The notes: generated by a model not told the origin, from the sequence alone. A DNA stretch of 64,000 bases from DATFQI01 sp963816955 (GCA_963816955.1 CAWFME010000010.1:117638-181637), one strand, 5' to 3'; positions 1 to 9,041 are shown, numbered from the stretch's first letter. Translations and numbers: made by a program.

Positions 1-1323
1 ATGGCGATCACCGCCAAGGCCCTCCGCGACGGGCTCCCCTACGAGATCCGCTTCCCGGTCGTGTTGCCCGACGGCCGCCGCCGCATCGTGCGCGGGCGCG
101 GCGTGCCCGTCCGCGGCGAGAGCGGCGCGGTGGAGCGCATCCACGGCTACGCGCAGGACGTGACGGAGCTCGCCCGGGCGGAGAGCCAGCAGCGCGCCGC
201 GGCCGGGCTCGGCCGGCTCGCGCTCAGCGGCGTGACGTTCGAGGTGCTGCTGCGCGAGGCCGCCGACACCGCCGCCCGCGAGCTCGGCCTGGACTTCGCC
301 GGCGTCGCGCAGCGGCGGGAGGAGGGCGGCCCGCTCGTCGTGACCGCGCTCAGCGGTGGCGGCACGCCCGCCGGCCGCGTCGGCCAGGACGTCGGCGAGG
401 CATCCTTGAGCGACCGCGTCATCCGCAGCGGCGAGACGGTGATCGTCGACGACTGGGCCGCGGACCCCGACCTGCCGCGGCCGGTGCTGAGCACGGAGCT
501 GGGCGTGCGCAGCAGCGTCGCGGTCCCGATCGGCCCGCGCGAGGCGCCGATCGGCGTGATCTCGGGCCACTCCTCCTCCCCCGGGCGCGTGAGCGCCGAC
601 GACGCCGCGTTCATGGTCGCGGTCGCCAACGTGCTCGCGTCGGCCTCCACCCGGCTGGGCTCGGAGGCGGAGGTGGCCGCGCAGTCGGAGGCGCGCGGGC
701 GGCTGGTGGCGCTCGCGCTCGACGCGGAGGACCGCGCGCGCCGCGGCATCTCGGAGGCGCTGCACGACGGCCCGCTGCAGGACCTGCTGGCGCTCGGCCA
801 CGACATCGCGCGCCTGCAACCCGCGGCCGACGGCGATGACGAGCACCTCCGCCGCGTTCGCGACGGCCTCGCGCGCGCGGTCACGCAGATCCGCGACGTG
901 ATGCTCGACCTGCACCCCGTCCAGCTGCAGGTCGGCGGGCTGGAGTCGGCCCTGAGCGCGATCTGCGCGCAGCATGCTGCGTCGGCCGGCTACGACTGCT
1001 CCGTCGCGATCGACCCCGCCGCGGCCGGCCGCCGCGACGAGCTCGTGCTCTCATTGGGTCGCGAGCTGCTGCGCAACGCCGCCAAGCACGCCGGGGCGAG
1101 CCGGGTCGACGTCCTGGTCGGGCTCGAGGCGGGCGCCGTGCGGCTCGAGGTCATCGACGACGGCCAGGGCATCGCCCCGGACCGGCTGGCCGCGGCGCTC
1201 GGTGAGGGCCACATCGGGCTGGCCTCCAGCCGCGAGCGCGCGGAGGCGATCGGCGGCGCCTTCCGGGTCGGCGCGCGCGACGACGGCCGGCCCGGGACCC
1301 AAGCGGTCGCGCTGCTCCCGTGA
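1..1323 (+). CDS. Sensor histidine kinase, NarL/DesK-type (5'-truncated by window edge)
   Basis: C-terminal 440 residues of a two-component sensor kinase. In order: the end of a PAS/PAC domain (about residues 1-60), a GAF domain (about 70-220), a HisKA_3-type dimerisation helix with the likely phospho-acceptor His255 in the motif LHDGPLQ, and a HATPase domain with an N box (ELLRNAAKHAG, about 355-365), a G1 box (DDGQG, about 386) and GHIGLASSRERA (about 403). The H-box and short ATPase domain are those of the NarX/DesK family, whose partners are usually NarL/FixJ response regulators. No transmembrane segment is visible in this part, so the sensor is probably cytosolic, though the missing N-terminus could change that. 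The ATG at base 1 follows directly on missing sequence, so it is unlikely to be the true start. The ligand is unknown. Confidence 0.85.
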   Translation: MAITAKALRDGLPYEIRFPVVLPDGRRRIVRGRGVPVRGESGAVERIHGYAQDVTELARAESQQRAAAGLGRLALSGVTFEVLLREAADTAARELGLDFAGVAQRREEGGPLVVTALSGGGTPAGRVGQDVGEASLSDRVIRSGETVIVDDWAADPDLPRPVLSTELGVRSSVAVPIGPREAPIGVISGHSSSPGRVSADDAAFMVAVANVLASASTRLGSEAEVAAQSEARGRLVALALDAEDRARRGISEALHDGPLQDLLALGHDIARLQPAADGDDEHLRRVRDGLARAVTQIRDVMLDLHPVQLQVGGLESALSAICAQHAASAGYDCSVAIDPAAAGRRDELVLSLGRELLRNAAKHAGASRVDVLVGLEAGAVRLEVIDDGQGIAPDRLAAALGEGHIGLASSRERAEAIGGAFRVGARDDGRPGTQAVALLP

Positions 1324-1341
1324 ACCGCGGCGCTCCCCCGC

Positions 1342-3123
1342 CTAGCGCGCCAGCGCGCCGGCCACCTCGCGCCACCAGGCCCGCTCGCCGGAGCCCTCCG
1401 CGCGCGCCAGGCGGCGGCGGACCACCTGCTGCAACTCGCCGGCCGGGCCGATCGCCAGCAGCGGTCCCGTGATCGCGTAGCGGCCGTCGTCGAGCAGCAC
1501 GAGCGCGCCCGGCTCGTCGCGCCGCGTGCGCAGCTGGTCGACGACGATCTTGCCCCCGATCACGGTCGGCCGCGACATGTCCCCGTCGTCCTCCTGCCAC
1601 GGGCGCACCGTGGTCACCGACGGGCGGCTGCGCGGCTTGGGACGCGGCCGCTCGCGCACGCCGAGTGGGCCCGTGCGCCAGCGCTTGAGCAGCTCGCGGA
1701 ACTCCACCGCCGCCTCCTGGCGGACGATCACGTGCAGCTGGTCGCCGGCCTCGACGACGGTCGAGCCGCGCGGCGGGATCGCCCGCTCGCCGCGCACCAT
1801 CACGTTCAGCAGCGCCTCGCGCGGCAGCCCGAGCTCGCGCACCGCGTGGCCGACCACGGCGTCGCCGTCGCGGACGGGGAACTGGATCACCTCCGCCCCG
1901 AGCCGGTTGAGCAGGACGGGCTCCACGAGCGGCGCCGGGATCGCGGCCTCGTCGGACTGCACCCCGAGCAGCCGTGCGAGCGGCTCGATCGTGGCGCCCT
2001 GGAGCACGGTCGAGAGCAGCACGACGAAGAACGTGACGTTGAAGATCGTCAGCCCGCCGTCGATCCCCTCCGTCACCGCGAAGGTGGCGAACACGACGGG
2101 GATCGCGCCGCGCAAGCCGGCCCAGCCGAGCACGATCCGCTCCCCCACGCTGAACCCCTGGCCGACGGTGACGAGCAGCGTCGCCAGCGGGCGCGCGAAC
2201 ACCGCGGTGGCGACCGCGATCGCCGTGCCCTCGAGCGCGATGTCGCCGAGGTCGTCCGGGAACACGAGCAGGCCGAGGATCAGGAACAGCGCGAGCTGCG
2301 CGATCCAGGCCATGCCGTCGTGGAAGGTGACGATCGTCCGCCGCGCTGGCGTGGTCGCCGTGCCGAGGACCAGGCCGGCGAGGTAGACCGCCAGGAAGCC
2401 CGAGCCGTGCAGCGTGTCGGCCGCGCCGTAGGCGAGCGCGGCCGTGGCGATCGAGGCGACGGGGTACAGGCCGGCGGACGGCAGGCGCACGTTGCGCATC
2501 CACAGCACCGACACGGCGCCGATCGCCAGCCCCACCACCAGGCCGATCGAGAGCTCCTCGACAGCGAGCAGGAGCGCGTCCGGCAGGCCGAAGGACGAGT
2601 CCTGGATCGCCTCGATGCAGCCGATCACGAGCAGGATCGCGATCGGGTCGTTGATGCCCGACTCGCCCTCCAGCGTGCGCGCGAGGCGGCGCCGCAGCGT
2701 TGACCCGCGCAGCACCGCGAACACGGCCGCGGCATCGGTCGCGGCCACGGTCGAGCCCAGCAGCAGCGCCGGCAGCGGGTCGAGGTCGAGGATCAGCGCG
2801 GCCGCGACGGCGGTCAGGGCAGCGGTGCCGAGCGTGCCGAGCGTGGCGAGGATGATCGACGTCTTCAGCACGGGCCGGATCTCCTCGAACCCGCTCGAGA
2901 GCCCACCCTCGAAGAGGATCAGCGCCACGGCGACGATGCCCGCCTGGCGGGCCAGCTCGAAGTCGTCGAAGTCGATCCAGCCGAGCCCGTCGGTGCCGAT
3001 CAGCATCCCTAGGCCGAGCACCAGCACGAGGCCGGGCAGGCGCAGGCGGCCCGCCGCGAGGGAGGCCACGAGACCCGCCGCCAGCAGGAGGCCGGTGAAC
3101 AGGAGGAGCCGACCCTCGTCCAA
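1342..3123 (-). CDS. Potassium/proton antiporter, NhaP2/CvrA family with RCK_C domain
   Basis: 593-residue CPA1-type cation/proton antiporter. About twelve hydrophobic helices fill residues 1-395, with the family motifs ESGINDPIAI (membrane acidic residues) and GWAGLRGAIPV. A TrkA-C (RCK_C) ligand-binding domain follows at about 405-480, and a basic cytosolic tail closes the protein. This layout matches K+/H+ antiporters such as NhaP2/CvrA, which expel K+ (or Na+) in exchange for H+ and are gated by a small ligand on the RCK_C domain. In some bacteria that ligand is c-di-AMP; here this is only inference. The open frame begins at a TTG just downstream of the divergent amidotransferase start (19 bases between the two starts). 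No better ATG/GTG precedes the first helix. Confidence 0.88.
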   Translation of the reverse strand: MDEGRLLLFTGLLLAAGLVASLAAGRLRLPGLVLVLGLGMLIGTDGLGWIDFDDFELARQAGIVAVALILFEGGLSSGFEEIRPVLKTSIILATLGTLGTAALTAVAAALILDLDPLPALLLGSTVAATDAAAVFAVLRGSTLRRRLARTLEGESGINDPIAILLVIGCIEAIQDSSFGLPDALLLAVEELSIGLVVGLAIGAVSVLWMRNVRLPSAGLYPVASIATAALAYGAADTLHGSGFLAVYLAGLVLGTATTPARRTIVTFHDGMAWIAQLALFLILGLLVFPDDLGDIALEGTAIAVATAVFARPLATLLVTVGQGFSVGERIVLGWAGLRGAIPVVFATFAVTEGIDGGLTIFNVTFFVVLLSTVLQGATIEPLARLLGVQSDEAAIPAPLVEPVLLNRLGAEVIQFPVRDGDAVVGHAVRELGLPREALLNVMVRGERAIPPRGSTVVEAGDQLHVIVRQEAAVEFRELLKRWRTGPLGVRERPRPKPRSRPSVTTVRPWQEDDGDMSRPTVIGGKIVVDQLRTRRDEPGALVLLDDGRYAITGPLLAIGPAGELQQVVRRRLARAEGSGERAWWREVAGALAR

Positions 3124-3142
3124 GTCTGAGATCCTGCCCTAA

Positions 3143-3910
3143 ATGAGAGTCCTGGGCGTTCGGCATCCCGGCGGTGGCACCTGCGGCCTGCTCGCGGAGC
3201 GCTGCGAGCTCGACGGCCACGAGCTCGTGGAGTGGATCCCGGGCGCCGGCGAGCCGATCCCCGCCGCGCTCGCCGAGCTCGACGCGATCGCCGTGTTCGG
3301 CGGTGGGATGAACGTGCGCGACGCGGATCGGCTGCCGTGGATGCGGGCGGAGATCGAGCTGCTGCGCGACGCGCTGCAGGACGGCATCCCCGTCCTCGGC
3401 GTCTGCCTCGGCGCGCAGCTGCTGGCGACCGCGGCCGCCGCGGAGGTGCGCCGCAGCCCGTCGCCCGAGATCGGCTGGTTCGACGTCGCGCGCACGGAGG
3501 AGGGCGAGCGCGACCCGCTGCTGGGCGAGCTGCCGCAGCGCTTCCTCGCTTACGAGTGGCACTCCTACGCGTTCGCGCTCCCGGCCGGCTCGGTCGAGCT
3601 GGCGCGCAGCGCCGCCTGCCCGCAGGCGTTCCGGCTCGGCGAGCAGGCGTGGGGCGTGCAGTTCCACCCCGAGGTCGTGCCGGAGATCGTGCGCGAGTGG
3701 GCGCTGGACTACCGCAGCGACCCGGACGCGATCGCGATGGGCTTCGACCCGCCCGCGCACATCGCCGAGGCGGAGGAGCGGCTGCCCGCCTGGATGGAGA
3801 TCGGGCGCACGCTCTTCGACGCGTTCCTCACAGCAGCGTCTGCTGCGCCTCGGGCTCCGCTGGCGGCGGTGGCTCGATCAGCTCCGGACCCTCCACGCCG
3901 GCGCGGTTGA
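3143..3910 (+). CDS. Class I glutamine amidotransferase-like protein
   Basis: 255 residues with one GATase1 domain. The nucleophile elbow GVCLGAQ puts the catalytic Cys at residue 88. The partner His175 and Glu177 lie in VQFHPEV. The stand-alone architecture, without a synthetase domain, resembles the GMP-synthase-like GATase proteins often annotated guaA-like. These hydrolyse glutamine or gamma-glutamyl compounds for a partner that is not encoded next door. The gene is divergent from the antiporter and converges on the SRAP gene. Its last 83 bases overlap that gene's 3' end, and residues beyond about 225 (an Ala/Pro/Arg-rich tail) are encoded entirely inside the overlap. The tail could therefore be read-through after loss of an earlier stop. 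Confidence 0.8.
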   Translation: MRVLGVRHPGGGTCGLLAERCELDGHELVEWIPGAGEPIPAALAELDAIAVFGGGMNVRDADRLPWMRAEIELLRDALQDGIPVLGVCLGAQLLATAAAAEVRRSPSPEIGWFDVARTEEGERDPLLGELPQRFLAYEWHSYAFALPAGSVELARSAACPQAFRLGEQAWGVQFHPEVVPEIVREWALDYRSDPDAIAMGFDPPAHIAEAEERLPAWMEIGRTLFDAFLTAASAAPRAPLAAVARSAPDPPRRRG

Positions 3911-4535
3911 CGGCCGGGTTGGCCGGCCGCGCCGTCGTGCGCGCGGCCGCCAGCGGCGCGAGCAGCTCGGCGTCATCGGCGCCCGCCAGCCACGCGGCCT
4001 CCTCGTCCGGGCCGGCGAGCACCACCGGCATCCGGTCGTGGACCGGCGCGCAGACCTCGTTGGCGGCCGTGGTGAGGATCGTCGCCGAGGTGATCCAGTC
4101 CTCGCCGATCCTGGCGAACCCGAACAGGCCGGCGAACGCGAACGGCTCGCCGTCGTCGACCGTGTAGCGGAACGGGACGCGCGGCTGCTTGGGGTTCTCG
4201 GAGCGCAGCCACTCGTACCAGCCGTCGGCGACCACGAGGCAGCGCCGGTCAGGTCGCGCGTAGAGGTCCGCGAACGGCTTCTTGGACGCGACCGTCTCGC
4301 TGCGGGCGTTGATCGGCTCGCGCTGCTTGCCGAGCTGCGTCGCCCAGCCGGGCACGAGGCCCCAGCGTGCGGCGCGCATCGTCCGCTCGCCCTCCTTCTC
4401 GGAGACGACCGCGATCTGCTCGGTCGGGCAGACGTTGAAGCGCCCGAGCACGGCGTCGTCGGGGTCCATCGACACGTCGAAGCGCTGCGCGATCCCGTGG
4501 CCGTCGATCTTCGTCAGCGTGAAGCGCCCGCACAT
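3828..4535 (-). CDS. SOS response-associated peptidase (SRAP/YedK/HMCES family)
   Basis: 235-residue SRAP protein. The initiator Met is followed by the absolutely conserved Cys2 (MCGRFTLT). In this family Cys2 forms a thiazolidine cross-link with abasic sites in single-stranded DNA and shields them. The other active-site residues are all visible: Asn76 in INARSE, Glu108 in DGWYEW and His166 in PVHDRMP. Length and motif order match YedK. The start is fixed because Cys2 must be N-terminal after Met removal. The C-terminal 60 residues are Ala/Pro/Glu-rich and run into the convergent amidotransferase gene. No LexA box was recognised upstream, where the LysE stop lies only 10 bases away. Confidence 0.93.
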   Translation of the reverse strand: MCGRFTLTKIDGHGIAQRFDVSMDPDDAVLGRFNVCPTEQIAVVSEKEGERTMRAARWGLVPGWATQLGKQREPINARSETVASKKPFADLYARPDRRCLVVADGWYEWLRSENPKQPRVPFRYTVDDGEPFAFAGLFGFARIGEDWITSATILTTAANEVCAPVHDRMPVVLAGPDEEAAWLAGADDAELLAPLAAARTTARPANPAVNRAGVEGPELIEPPPPAEPEAQQTLL

Positions 4536-4545
4536 GCCATAGAGG

Positions 4546-5139
4546 CTAGAGCGCCACCAGGGCGACGCCGAACGCCATCAGCCCCGCGCCGGCGACCGCG
4601 TCGGCCAGCCGGATCGCGCGGGCGCCGACCGACCGCCGCGCCGTCGCGGTGCCGACGGCGAGCAGCGTGACCCAGCAGAGGCTGCCCAGGCCGACGCCGG
4701 CCGCCAGCAGCGCGGGGGCGTCGGCCGCCCCGCCGGCGGCCGCGAAGATCGCCGCCCAGGACGCGATCGTGGCCGGGTTCGACGCGGTCGCGGCGACGGA
4801 GGTCGCGAACGCGCGCCGCGGGGAGGCGGCCTCGCCGGCTCGCGCCTCGGCCGGACGCGCGCGGATCGCGTCGCGCAGCGTGCGCGCCCCGAGCGCGAGC
4901 AGGACGGCCGCCCCGAGGAGCGAGAACGCCGTCTTCAGGCCGTCGATGCTCAGCAGCGACGCCGCGCCCGCGGCCCCGGCGGCCGCGTAGACGGCGTCGA
5001 CGAGCGCGATGCCGGCGCCGATCGACAGCCCGACCCGCCAGCCGGCGCGCAGCGTCGAGCGCACGAGGAAGAGCGACATCGGGCCGAGCTGCAGCGCGAC
5101 GAGGAACCCGAGACCGAATCCGACCGATAGAGCGTGCAT
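4546..5139 (-). CDS. LysE/RhtB-family amino-acid exporter
   Basis: 197 residues with about six hydrophobic helices and the LysE signature near the N-terminus (GFLVALQLGPMSLFLV). Proteins of this family export basic or neutral amino acids or related metabolites by proton antiport. The ATG at 5139 is chosen because the longer open frame upstream is antisense to the Lrp gene and has no hydrophobic character. The gene is divergent from an Lrp/AsnC regulator with 64 bases between starts. That arrangement is typical of LysE/ArgO-type exporters induced by the amino acid they remove. The substrate cannot be read from sequence. Confidence 0.88.
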   Translation of the reverse strand: MHALSVGFGLGFLVALQLGPMSLFLVRSTLRAGWRVGLSIGAGIALVDAVYAAAGAAGAASLLSIDGLKTAFSLLGAAVLLALGARTLRDAIRARPAEARAGEAASPRRAFATSVAATASNPATIASWAAIFAAAGGAADAPALLAAGVGLGSLCWVTLLAVGTATARRSVGARAIRLADAVAGAGLMAFGVALVAL

Positions 5140-5203
5140 GGCCGTGGGATATCCGCGACACTGCACGCCCCGCAAGCCGCTCCGGCGCACGACTGCGAGA
5201 TCC

Positions 5204-5641
5204 GTGGCCCTCGACCCGATCGACAGCGAGATCCTCAGGCTCCTCCGCGAGGACGGGCGCCTGTCCTGGCGCAACCTGGGCGCGGCGGTCGGCCTCAGCG
5301 CCAACGCCGCGGCGGACCGCGTGCGGCGGCTGCGCCAGGCCGGTGTCATCACCGGCTTCGTCGCGCTGGTCGACCCGGCGTCGGGCGGCCGGCAGCTCGA
5401 GGCGCTGGTCGGCGTCACGCTGCGGCGCGGTGTCGACTCCGACGCCTTCGCGGTCGCCGCGTCGCGGCTCGACGCGGTGGTCGAGGTGCTGCACCTCAGC
5501 GGCGCGCCGGACTATCAGCTGCGCGTCGCCTGCCGCGACACGGCGGAGCTCGACGTCCTGTTGCGCGCCCTGCGCAACCGGCTCGGGGCCCACGACACCG
5601 AGACGACGATCGTCCTGCGCGCGGGCCCGCCGGAGGCTTAG
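5204..5641 (+). CDS. Lrp/AsnC-family transcriptional regulator
   Basis: 145 residues from the GTG at 5204. The N-terminus LDPIDSEILRLLREDGR with NLGAAVGLSANAAADRVRRL is the AsnC-type winged HTH (about residues 2-55). A RAM/AsnC ligand-binding domain follows (about 65-140). An in-frame ATG at 5138 would add 22 residues but would overlap the divergent LysE start and precede the usual Lrp N-terminus, so GTG is preferred. Divergent placement next to a LysE exporter suggests it senses the exported amino acid and controls the exporter; that is inference. It converges on the SDR gene with a 4-base overlap of coding ends. Confidence 0.87.
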   Translation: MALDPIDSEILRLLREDGRLSWRNLGAAVGLSANAAADRVRRLRQAGVITGFVALVDPASGGRQLEALVGVTLRRGVDSDAFAVAASRLDAVVEVLHLSGAPDYQLRVACRDTAELDVLLRALRNRLGAHDTETTIVLRAGPPEA

Positions 5642-6441
5642 CGGAGGGCGCGGGCCAGCAGGGCGTCGAGCGCGCGGTCGGGCAGCACGCGGGCGAGCGC
5701 GGCCAGGCCCCGGGCATCGCGGCCGACCACGTAGCGGGCGCGCGGCCGGCGCGCCTGGAGCGCGCGGCCGACCACCTCGGCCACGGCCTCGGGCGGCAGG
5801 CCTTCACGCGCGCGGCGCTCGCTCTCCCGCAGCATGCCGGCGATCGGGCCCTCGTAGCGCCGGCGCGCGTCGGCGGGCATCGCCGCGATCAACTCGTCGG
5901 CCGCTTCGCGGCTCTTGTCCCATACGGGGGTCGCGATGACGCCGGGCTCGACCGTCACGACGTGGACCCCGTGCGGGCCGACCTCGCGCCTCAGCGCGTC
6001 GCCGACGGCCTCGAGCGCGAACTTCGAGGCCGAGTACGGGGCGACGAGCGGCAACGACACCCGGCCGCTGATCGAGGAGATGTTCACGACCCGCCCGCGA
6101 GCGGCCAGCAGCGCGGGCAGCAGCGCCCGGATGAGCGCGATCGGCCCGATCAGGTTGACCTCGAGCTGGCGCCGCCAGTCCTCGTCGGCCACGACCTCGA
6201 CCGGGCCGTTGACCGCGATGCCGGCGTTGTTGACGAGCGCGTCCAGCGAGCCGCCGACCCGCTCCGCCGCCGCGGCGAGGTCGCGCTCGGAGGTGACGTC
6301 GAGCACGAGCGGCTCGAGGCCCGGCGGCGCGTCTTGCGCCCGGCGCACCCCGGCCAGCACCTCGAACCCGCGCGACGCGAGATGGAGCGCGGTCGCCCGG
6401 CCGATCCCGCTGGAGGTGCCGGTGACGAGGGCGAGGCTCAA
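5638..6441 (-). CDS. Short-chain dehydrogenase/reductase (classical SDR)
   Basis: 267-residue classical SDR. It has the NAD(P)-binding TGTSSGIG at residues 7-14, NNAG at about 71-74, the active-site Ser in NISSISG and the catalytic Tyr136/Lys140 in YSASK. The start is a TTG whose bases overlap the TGA of the upstream acyl-CoA synthetase (TTGA, 4-base overlap). The two genes are therefore translationally coupled and probably act on the same lipid or acyl substrate. The Arg pair after the glycine motif (GVRRAQ) and the C-terminal region are like the oxidoreductases annotated as acyl-reductases or retinol dehydrogenase-like SDRs. The exact substrate is unknown. Confidence 0.87.
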   Translation of the reverse strand: MSLALVTGTSSGIGRATALHLASRGFEVLAGVRRAQDAPPGLEPLVLDVTSERDLAAAAERVGGSLDALVNNAGIAVNGPVEVVADEDWRRQLEVNLIGPIALIRALLPALLAARGRVVNISSISGRVSLPLVAPYSASKFALEAVGDALRREVGPHGVHVVTVEPGVIATPVWDKSREAADELIAAMPADARRRYEGPIAGMLRESERRAREGLPPEAVAEVVGRALQARRPRARYVVGRDARGLAALARVLPDRALDALLARALR

Positions 6442-8072
6442 GCGGTCTCGATCGCGGCGGCATCCTCCAGCCCGAGCTGCTCGATCGCCATCTCGCGCAG
6501 CTTGAACTTCTGGACCTTGCCGGTGACGGTCATCGGGAACTCGTCGACGGTCGCGACGTAGCGCGGGACCTTGTGGCGGGCGATCCGGCCCTCGCAGAAC
6601 TCCGCGATCGCGTCGCGGTCGAGCTCGGCGTCGCCGCGCGGCACGATCCAGGCCATCAGCTCCTCGCCGTAGCGCTGGTCCGGCACGCCCACCACCTGCA
6701 CGTCGGCGACGTCCGGGTGGCCGTAGAGGAACTCCTCGACCTCGCGCGGGTAGAGGTTCTCGCCGCCGCGGATGACCATGTCCTTGATGCGCCCGACGAT
6801 CCGCAGGTAGTCGTCCTCGTCCATCACCGCGAGGTCGCCCGTGTGCATCCAGCGCGCGCGATCGAGCACCTCGCCGGTCTTCTCCGGCTCGTTCCAATAT
6901 CCGAGCATCACGGAGTAGCCGCGGGTGCACAGCTCGCCGGGCTGCTCGCGCCCGACGACGTGGCCCGTCTCGGGGTCGACGACCTTGATCTCCACGTGCG
7001 GGTGGATGCGCCCGACCGTGCCGACGCGCTTGTCGAGCGGGTCGTCGGCGCCGGTCTGGGTCGACACCGGGGAGGTCTCCGTCATGCCGTAGCAGATGGT
7101 CACCTCCTCCATGTGCATCTCGTCGACGACGCGGCGCATCGTCTCGATCGGGCACGGCGATCCGGCCATGATCCCCGTGCGCAGGCTCGACAGGTCGAAC
7201 TCGCCGAAGCGCGGGTGATCAAGCTCCGCGATGAACATGGTCGGCACGCCGTAGAGCGAGGTGCAGCGCTCCTCCTGCACGGCGGTCAGCGTCGCCTCGG
7301 GGTCGAACGCGGCCTCGGGGATCACCATGCACGCGCCGTGGGTGGTGCAGCCGAGGTTGCCCATGACCATGCCGAAGCAGTGGTAGAAGGGCACGGGGAT
7401 GCACACGCGGTCGGCCTCCGTGTAGCGGCAGCCCTCGGCCACGAAGTAGCCGTTGTTGAGGATGTTGTCGTGGCTGAGCGTGGCGCCCTTGGGGAAGCCC
7501 GTGGTGCCGCTGGTGTACTGGATGTTGATCGCGTCGTCGAAATTGATATCCGGCCCCACCCACCCCCGCTCGACGGCCGCGTCGGTGCCGGCCGCCAGCG
7601 CCTCCCACTCGGGCGAGCCGAGCAGCACCACGCGCTCGAGCTCGGGCAGCTCACCGCGGACCGACTCGATCATCGCCGCGTAGTCGGAGGTCTTGAACGC
7701 CGGGGCGGCGATCAGCGCGCGGCAGCCGGACTGGCGCAGCGCGTACTCCAGCTCGGAGGTGCGGTAGGCGGGGTTGATGTTGACCAGCACGATCCCGGCC
7801 TTCGCCGTCGCGTACTGGACCAGCACCCACTCGGCGCAGTTCGGGCTCCAGATCCCGAGCCGGTCTCCGGGCTCGAGCCCGCCGGCGAGCAGCGCGCGGG
7901 CGAGGCGGTCGACGGCCTCCCCCAGCTCCGCGTACGTGTAGCGGACGCTCTGGTGGCAGGAGACGAGCGCCTCGCGCTCGCCCCAGCGCTCGACGGCGCG
8001 GTCGAGGTTCTCGCCGATGGTCTGCCCCAGCAGCGGCGTCCCGGAAGCGCCGTGGACATAGGATGGCCGCAC
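6438..8072 (-). CDS. Acyl-CoA synthetase (AMP-dependent), FadD family
   Basis: 544-residue adenylate-forming enzyme that activates a fatty or other carboxylic acid to acyl-CoA by way of acyl-AMP. Visible motifs: the P-loop-like YTSGTTGFPKG, CYGMTETSP (adenine-binding region), MHTGDLAVMDEDDYLRI, GRIKDMVIRGGENLYP (hinge) and the C-terminal TVTGKVQKFKLR with the catalytic Lys. The closest known groups are medium/long-chain FadD and acyl-CoA ligases of beta-oxidation. The GTG at 8072 is chosen because a strong AAGGAG lies 5 bases before it; longer versions run into the divergent VOC gene. It heads a two-gene operon with the SDR. The frame is uninterrupted. Confidence 0.9.
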   Translation of the reverse strand: MRPSYVHGASGTPLLGQTIGENLDRAVERWGEREALVSCHQSVRYTYAELGEAVDRLARALLAGGLEPGDRLGIWSPNCAEWVLVQYATAKAGIVLVNINPAYRTSELEYALRQSGCRALIAAPAFKTSDYAAMIESVRGELPELERVVLLGSPEWEALAAGTDAAVERGWVGPDINFDDAINIQYTSGTTGFPKGATLSHDNILNNGYFVAEGCRYTEADRVCIPVPFYHCFGMVMGNLGCTTHGACMVIPEAAFDPEATLTAVQEERCTSLYGVPTMFIAELDHPRFGEFDLSSLRTGIMAGSPCPIETMRRVVDEMHMEEVTICYGMTETSPVSTQTGADDPLDKRVGTVGRIHPHVEIKVVDPETGHVVGREQPGELCTRGYSVMLGYWNEPEKTGEVLDRARWMHTGDLAVMDEDDYLRIVGRIKDMVIRGGENLYPREVEEFLYGHPDVADVQVVGVPDQRYGEELMAWIVPRGDAELDRDAIAEFCEGRIARHKVPRYVATVDEFPMTVTGKVQKFKLREMAIEQLGLEDAAAIETA

Positions 8073-8106
8073 CTCTTCTCCTTCCCTCGGCAAGGAGCGT
8101 ATCGCC

Positions 8107-8487
8107 ATGGCAGACCACATCTCCCACCTGCGCCTGGTCTCGATCCCGGTCGCCGACGTCGACCGCGCGAAGGCGTTCTACATCGACGTGCTCGGCTTCG
8201 AGGAGCGCTTCGACGGCCCGTTCGGCGAGGGCATGCGGTGGGTGGAGCTGGCGCCGCCCGGCTCGCAGGCGACGATCGCGCTCGTCACGTGGTTCGACCA
8301 GATGCCGCCCGGGAGCGTGACGGGGCTGGTGCTGGACACGCCGGACGCGCGCAGCGCCCACGAGGCCCTGGGCGAGCGCGGGGTGGAGTTCACGGGCGAG
8401 GTGCGCGAGGACCCGTGGGGCATCTCGGCCTCGTTCGTCGACCCGGACGGCAACGGCTGGGTGCTGATGCAGGCGCCGGCGCTCTAG
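8107..8487 (+). CDS. VOC family protein (glyoxalase/bleomycin-resistance fold)
   Basis: 126 residues forming one vicinal-oxygen-chelate module of paired beta-alpha-beta-beta-beta units. His7 in DHISHLRL and Glu/Asp residues in the second half (FVDPDGNGWVLMQ) are the usual metal-ligand positions. Members include glyoxalase I, dioxygenases and antibiotic-binding proteins. This short single-domain type is often called lactoylglutathione lyase-like with no proven substrate. An AAGGAG sits 9 bases before the ATG. It is divergent from the acyl-CoA synthetase (34 bases between starts) and converges on the LppP-like gene with a 4-base overlap. Confidence 0.85.
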   Translation: MADHISHLRLVSIPVADVDRAKAFYIDVLGFEERFDGPFGEGMRWVELAPPGSQATIALVTWFDQMPPGSVTGLVLDTPDARSAHEALGERGVEFTGEVREDPWGISASFVDPDGNGWVLMQAPAL

Positions 8488-9041
8488 GCGGCGGGGGCGC
8501 GGCGCTGCGTGGACGGCGGGATCGCCGTCTGCGGCGCGAGCTTCTCGCCGTCCCAGCGGAACAGCACGCGCGCCTTCTCGCCCGTCGGGCAGCACGGCCG
8601 GTCGTCCTCGGCGAACAGCCGGTAGGAGAGCGCTACGGAGCGGTTGCCCGCGCGCACCACGTCGATCGCGGCGCTGTCGTCGGCGGCGTCGTTGCCCAGG
8701 TAGGTCGTGCCGTTGAAGAAGAACGCGCGGCGGCCGCCCTCCCCCTTGCCGATCAGCACGCGCAGGTCGGCGTCGGGGCGGTAGCTCTCGAGGCCGACGG
8801 GCCGGTAGCCGAGCTCGCCGAGCGTCGCCACGGCGGCGGCCCGCTGGCGGCGCTCGGCCCGCGTGAGCTTCGGCTTGGCCTTCTCCTTCTTCGCCGTCTG
8901 CTGCTTCGCGGCCGGCGCCGGCGTGGCCGCGGGCGCCTCGGTCACCACGCCTCGCTCGCCGCGCTCGGCGTAGATGCTCAGCAGCGCCCAGGCGAAGATC
9001 GCCAGCAGCGCGCTCGTGGCGGTGACCCCCATCACCCGCAT
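8484..9041 (-). CDS. Membrane-anchored LppP/LprE-like protein
   Basis: Predicted single-pass membrane protein of about 185 residues. One hydrophobic helix near the start (GVTATSALLAIFAWALLSIY) is followed by an Ala/Lys/Pro-rich linker and a C-terminal domain ending RPCCPTGEKARVLFRWDGEKL. That ending, with the paired cysteines and the repeated FRWDG pattern, resembles the mycobacterial LppP/LprE family, but this protein lacks a lipobox and is held by the helix instead. Function is unknown in the family. The start is uncertain: ATG 9041 is used, while the open frame extends to 9134 with a very basic leader. Confidence 0.6.
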   Translation of the reverse strand: MRVMGVTATSALLAIFAWALLSIYAERGERGVVTEAPAATPAPAAKQQTAKKEKAKPKLTRAERRQRAAAVATLGELGYRPVGLESYRPDADLRVLIGKGEGGRRAFFFNGTTYLGNDAADDSAAIDVVRAGNRSVALSYRLFAEDDRPCCPTGEKARVLFRWDGEKLAPQTAIPPSTQRRAPAA

